Shown here: one piece after another, positions 44,589 through 47,462 of the stretch | How the letters are laid out: every line of letters starts with the position of its first letter | Position numbering within the stretch: position 1 is the stretch's first letter | Assembly: GCF_000444135.1 (NCBI RefSeq) | Contig: NZ_ATDK01000330.1 | Coordinates: 1-47,462, forward strand | Direction of reading: 5' to 3' | DNA: 47,462 nucleotides | DNA from: Pseudomonas avellanae BPIC 631 | Lineage (GTDB): Bacteria; Pseudomonadota; Gammaproteobacteria; Pseudomonadales; Pseudomonadaceae | The notes under the pieces: generated by a model | The model's database searches: none | Seen by the model: the letters and a program-made list of their open reading frames with translations, nothing else | What the model was told of the DNA's origin: nothing | Position numbers and translations under genes: made by a program

Positions 44589-45228
44589 TCAATCAGCTCC
44601 AGGCCCAAGCGCCAGCACCAGTCGCTCCAGCCCTATGCCAAATCCGGCACCCTCCCGATAGGCCCCGCCACCCACTACCTGTTGCTGTGCACCCAATTTC
44701 GGGCAGCGCACCTCGAAGCCATTGCCTTCCAGGTAATAACTCAGGCCTCGTTTGACGGCAATGTTCAGCTGATAATCCAGCCCCAGAGAGTCGAGAAAGC
44801 CAGTGCATATTGCCTGGCTGCACAGTAATGCCTGTTGTGGCGAGGGGCCGAGAATTTCCAGCCCCAACTGAGTAAATTCCCGATAGCGCCCAGCCTGGGG
44901 CCGTTCATACCGGTAACAGCGCGCCACATAGAAAAACAGCGCTTCGCTTCGTCCGTTCAGCAGCAATTCGCTGCGCTCCTGAAACAGCGCAGTTGCCTCT
45001 GGGATCAGGCAGCAGGCGCGCCCGGCCTTGTCGTTGAAGGCCCACATCTGGCCGATGATTTCGCTGCCGCCGGCTTTTTCGATAAACGTGTCCTGACCCC
45101 ATAAAGCCGGGACGATTGCTTCCTCAGCGCCCGCTTCGATGAAGATAGCTCCGGAAACGATTTTCCGTTTCACGCAAGGCTGCTGCTTCTGTTCCGGTCA
45201 CGATGCGGGTTCCGCGTAGCATGGTCAT
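44589..45228 (-). pseudogene. HisRS-like stand-alone catalytic domain, frameshifted
   Basis: A class II aminoacyl-tRNA synthetase-like protein resembling HisRS/HisZ. Motif 2 is very clear (RCYRYERPQAGRYREFTQLG), and motif 3 is seen in GFGIGLERLVLAL. The HisA-type segment reads VKRGLSYYLEG, with Ser for the usual Asp of RGLDYY. The frame ends at motif 3, so there is no anticodon-binding domain. Two frames are needed: MTMLRGTRIVTGTEAAALRE... stops at 45124, while the rest continues in another frame as AEEAIVPALW. The whole is 640 nt, one base over 213 codons, so a single extra base near 45124-45133 explains it. The start at 45228 has GGAG nine bases upstream. Either a recent mutation, a reading error, or a programmed shift. 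Confidence 0.75.
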
Positions 45229-45275
45229 AGGTGTGATCTCCACTGATTTTCGGGTAACTGATTCTTTTGTAAGTA

Positions 45276-45301
45276 ACCAGGCAATAAAACCAGGCAATAA
45301 A
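45276..45301. repeat. Perfect 13-bp tandem duplication
   Basis: ACCAGGCAATAAA occurs twice head to tail (45276-45288 and 45289-45301), directly beside the hairpin at 45303-45321. On the minus strand each copy carries GCCTGG, which can pair with CCAGGC inside that hairpin. Confidence 0.8.
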
Positions 45302-45321
45302 AAAGGCGCCTGGGGCGCCTT
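45298..45321 (-). terminator. Intrinsic terminator upstream of the HisRS-like gene
   Basis: AAGGCGCC and GGCGCCTT are perfect 8-bp arms around a 3-nt loop; on the minus strand the stem is followed by TTTTTTATT, so it is a strong terminator in that direction. It lies 180 nt past the GNAT gene and 75 nt before the HisRS-like gene, so it could end the former or attenuate the latter. Confidence 0.8.
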
Positions 45322-45500
45322 GGTCTGTTTCACTGATGGTCAGAGCATGAACCTAAGCCTGACCAATCGATGAGCACAAGCAACCGCAGCACCTTGAGAT
45401 GGCGCCGTGATGGTGATGTCGGTTGCTTTGAGGAATTTGATTCATGGCTGATCCTTGCATGCTTTCAGCGATTGCTCAAGCGGCAATCGAGCGCCTTGGC

Positions 45501-46004
45501 TTATCTCAGGCGCGCCATGCTCAAGGCATCGACGAATGCGCCATCGCGCACCGCGTAGTTGCGCAGGCGGCCTTCGACTTCAAAACCGAACTTGCGATAG
45601 AGACCTTGTGCGGCCTCGTTATCGGCATACACGGTCAGTTCTACCCGGTGCAGGTTCATCCAGTTGTCTGCCACGTCCAGCACCGCCGCCAGCAGCTTTG
45701 AGCCAACGCCTTTGCCCTGCCAGGCCGAGGCGACGCCCATGCCGAAAGAGCCGACATGGCTTTGCCTGCTGCGTGAGTATTGTTCCAGGCTGATGCTGCC
45801 GATCACCTCGCCGCCATTCAGCGCGACCAGTTTCACCTGTCGTTCAGTGCTGTTGGCCAGGCGCAGGCGCCAGACCTCGATGGACTGAAAAGGCATTTGC
45901 AACACCTGACGGCAGACTGCTGGCTCGTTGTAGAGCGCGGTCACGCCTTCGAGGTGGGTTTCAGCCATGCGCTGGATTAGGATTTGCGGGGCAGGAGCGT
46001 GCAC
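45501..46004 (-). CDS. GNAT-family N-acetyltransferase
   Basis: A 167-residue acetyltransferase using acetyl-CoA. The pyrophosphate-binding loop reads ASAWQGKGVGSKLL (Q-x-x-G-x-G), followed by the typical VELTVYADNEAAQGLYRKFG and FEVEGRLRNYAVRDGAFVD, close to RimJ/SpeG-like or phosphinothricin-type GNATs; the substrate is unknown. The start is a GTG at 46004 with AAGGA ten bases upstream, needed to include the first strand ILIQRMAETH. An ATG at 45968 would cut that strand. The gene is divergent from the dioxygenase gene at 46143. Confidence 0.87.
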   Translation of the reverse strand: MHAPAPQILIQRMAETHLEGVTALYNEPAVCRQVLQMPFQSIEVWRLRLANSTERQVKLVALNGGEVIGSISLEQYSRSRQSHVGSFGMGVASAWQGKGVGSKLLAAVLDVADNWMNLHRVELTVYADNEAAQGLYRKFGFEVEGRLRNYAVRDGAFVDALSMARLR

Positions 46005-46071
46005 GTTGATTCATTCCTTGAAGGGCCGGTGGTCGGCCAGTGTAAGGTGTTTGCGCCGCCTACAACCAGTT

Positions 46072-46131
46072 CACTTAATAAGATGTTGCTTACTTTTCTT
46101 CATAAGTGTACCGTTGTGTTCACTTATGAAG
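46072..46131. promoter_or_regulatory. Perfect 11-bp inverted repeat with a third half-site
   Basis: CTTCATAAGTG (46098-46108) and CACTTATGAAG (46121-46131) are exact inverted arms 12 nt apart. A related copy, CACTTAATAAG, lies at 46072-46082 in the orientation of the second arm. The right arm ends directly at the GAGGG ribosome site of the dioxygenase gene. It may be a protein operator, or an RNA hairpin covering the ribosome site. Confidence 0.6.
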
Positions 46132-46142
46132 AGGGTCGCATC

Positions 46143-46982
46143 ATGTTAGCCACTTCGGTCGTTCAGCTGTCGCAGGAATCCATCAAGCCAGGTATTGGCG
46201 CGCGTATTTTCAACAGCAAGCAGGAGTTGCTGTCGGGTCAATTCGCCGGGGAAATCCGAGAACTGCTGGAGCAGCGAGGTGTGCTGGTGTTCCCGCAGAT
46301 TCACTTTTCCGATGCTGAGCAGATCGCTTTCACTCGCACGCTCGGGACTTTTTCGCCGGAAGCCAGCGATGGCCAGAACATCACCAAAATCAGTCTCGAT
46401 GTAAAAGAGAACCCGGCGGGAGCCGAGTTTCTCAAGGGTTCGCTTTACTGGCACATCGACGGTACGAGCAGTGACGCGCCAATCCTCGCTTCGCTGTTGT
46501 CCTGTAAGGTCACGGCCTCTTGGGGAGGCAACACGGGTTTCTGTAATACGTATGCGGCTTACGACGCGCTGTCGAGCGCTGATCAACAACGTTACGAAAC
46601 TTTACGCGTTATTCACGCGCCATGGGCATCGTTACTCTATTACAATCCGGAACCCGGTCTTGCCATGCTCAAGGCGATGCAGGCTATCGGCGAAAAGGAG
46701 CTGCCGCTGGTGTGGAAGCACCGCTCCGGCCGCAAATCGCTGATTCTGGGGTGTACGGCGCAGCATGTTGTCGGTGCCAGCCTGGCGCAGAGCGCGCAGA
46801 TTCTGGTGGGCTTGCGCGAGTGGGCCACGTCAGAGGCGTTCAGTTACAGCCATGCGTGGCAGGTGGGCGATCTGGTGATATGGGACAACACCGGCACCAT
46901 GCACCGTGCAGAGGCGTACGACCCTGAATGCGGGCGCATGATGCACCGCACCAAGCTGCAAGGCGAGGAGCCTTTCGAGTGA
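46143..46982 (+). CDS. TfdA/TauD-family Fe(II)/2-oxoglutarate dioxygenase
   Basis: A 279-residue oxygenase. The iron triad is visible: His104 and Asp106 in LYWHIDGTSSDAP, and His254 in GTMHRAEAYDP, followed by RMMHRTKLQG with the arginine that holds 2-oxoglutarate. The start at 46143 has GAGGG upstream; the open frame reaches back to 45984 but crosses the inverted repeat. Family members hydroxylate or cleave small acids, taurine-like sulfonates, aryloxy acids or carrier-bound amino acids; the substrate here is unknown. It stands alone, with a palindromic control region, and is divergent from the GNAT gene. No taurine transport genes are nearby. Confidence 0.9.
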   Translation: MLATSVVQLSQESIKPGIGARIFNSKQELLSGQFAGEIRELLEQRGVLVFPQIHFSDAEQIAFTRTLGTFSPEASDGQNITKISLDVKENPAGAEFLKGSLYWHIDGTSSDAPILASLLSCKVTASWGGNTGFCNTYAAYDALSSADQQRYETLRVIHAPWASLLYYNPEPGLAMLKAMQAIGEKELPLVWKHRSGRKSLILGCTAQHVVGASLAQSAQILVGLREWATSEAFSYSHAWQVGDLVIWDNTGTMHRAEAYDPECGRMMHRTKLQGEEPFE

Positions 46983-47072
46983 ACCGAGGGTGGCAACACG
47001 CGAGCGACGTCCCGGCCTGTATAGCGGTCGCTCATCTTGAACCGAATCGTTTTACCTGAGTGGAGAAGCGAT

Positions 47073-47324
47073 ATGTGCGGACCTAAAGAGCCCATCGCGG
47101 GTGTATTTCTACTGTTGGTGCTGGCTGCCGGAGGCTGGGTGGCTCAGGAGCCGTTCCCTCATTTCGGGATTGATGTGTCTGCAGAGACGTTGCGTAACGC
47201 AGAGGGCTCGGCCAGGGCTGTTTCTTCCCGGTACAGGGTGCAGTTCGACGAAAACCGATTCACCAGTGCCATTCTGGAGCCCGTGACGATGTACGCGCGG
47301 GTGGATGAACCCGCCAGGCCGTAA
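47073..47324 (+). CDS. Small membrane or secreted protein, unknown
   Basis: An 83-residue protein with a hydrophobic segment near the start (IAGVFLLLVLAAGGWVAQ) acting as a signal peptide or membrane anchor, followed by a soluble part of about 55 residues with one recognisable region, ARAVSSRYRVQFDENRFTSA. The start at 47073 has GGAG upstream; 12 more codons are open but have no good site. I do not recognise the family. It follows the dioxygenase gene by 90 nt in the same direction and ends just before a hairpin. Confidence 0.6.
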   Translation: MCGPKEPIAGVFLLLVLAAGGWVAQEPFPHFGIDVSAETLRNAEGSARAVSSRYRVQFDENRFTSAILEPVTMYARVDEPARP

Positions 47325-47339
47325 CGTGGCCTGACGGTC

Positions 47340-47363
47340 GCCGCAACTGCTGGCCGTTGCGGC
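47340..47363 (+). terminator. Hairpin after the small protein gene
   Basis: GCCGCAAC and GTTGCGGC are perfect 8-bp arms around an 8-nt loop, 15 nt past the stop at 47324. The T tract that follows is broken up, so this is a probable rather than certain terminator. Confidence 0.55.
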
Positions 47364-47365
47364 TA

Positions 47366-47462
47366 GGGTCTGTTCCCGTTTCGACGTAACCTATTGATCC
47401 CTATGAGAACAGGCCCGTATTGTTGGAGTTCTCACACAACACCAATACGAGCCTGCAATGCC
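47366..47462. mobile_element. Possible edge of an insertion sequence
   Basis: GGGTCTGTTC (47366-47375) and GAACAGGCCC (47407-47416) form a 9-of-10 inverted repeat, and CGTATTG (47416-47422) with CAATACG (47443-47449) a perfect one. An ATG at 47458 could start a transposase that lies beyond the window. Nested inverted repeats just before a start codon suit an IS end, but I cannot name a family. Confidence 0.3.

Noticed and set aside
1..47462. CRISPR arrays, rRNA and tRNA genes
   Set aside because: No regularly spaced direct repeats and no cloverleaf or rRNA-like sequence were noticed on reading; no tRNA or rRNA scan could be run.

Overview
The window looks like chromosomal DNA of a plant-associated fluorescent pseudomonad, most likely the Pseudomonas syringae group. 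This rests on the high GC, Pseudomonas-type ribosome binding sites, dispersed palindromic repeats and, above all, a complete yersiniabactin-type siderophore locus in the layout known from P. syringae pathovars. Species was judged from gene content and remembered family sequences; no search was run.

Left flank (1-10338). A repeat-rich stretch without genes is followed by a flavin-dependent monooxygenase-like gene, a small periplasmic protein, sfnG (dimethyl sulfone monooxygenase) behind a sigma-54-type promoter, a membrane diguanylate cyclase, and an RND efflux pump (adaptor plus pump, no outer-membrane channel gene) divergent from a TetR-type regulator.

Core (10364-39278). Eleven genes on the minus strand read fyuA-like receptor, ybtP, ybtQ, irp2, RhtX/FptX-type MFS transporter, irp1, ybtU, ybtT, ybtE, pchB, pchA. 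Most junctions overlap by 4-14 nt or are 4-60 nt apart, so about 28 kb may be one transcription unit. PchA and PchB make salicylate from chorismate. YbtE adenylates it onto the aryl carrier domain of Irp2. Irp2 (NRPS) and Irp1 (PKS/NRPS) build the thiazoline/thiazolidine backbone, YbtU reduces one ring, YbtT edits, and the Irp1 thioesterase releases the product. The receptor, YbtPQ and the MFS protein handle uptake. A divergent AraC-type regulator (YbtA/PchR-like) shares with fyuA an intergenic region holding a Fur-box-like site and a long-spaced inverted repeat. The Irp1 ketoreductase has His and Ser where Tyr and Asn are usual.

Right flank (39275-47462). A second, unassigned TonB-dependent receptor converges on the regulator with overlapping stop codons. 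Then come a Sco/PCuAC copper-chaperone pair, a YfcE/MJ0936-type phosphoesterase, a truncated quinone-oxidoreductase relic, a frameshifted stand-alone HisRS-like catalytic domain behind a terminator-like leader, a GNAT acetyltransferase, a TfdA/TauD-type dioxygenase preceded by an 11-bp perfect inverted repeat, and a small membrane or secreted protein. The last 100 nt carry inverted repeats that could be the edge of a mobile element.

I do not see a wholly new system. The less described points are the HisRS-like gene with its leader, the palindrome at the dioxygenase, the unassigned receptor, the ketoreductase substitutions, and the mixed yersiniabactin/pyochelin make-up of the siderophore locus.
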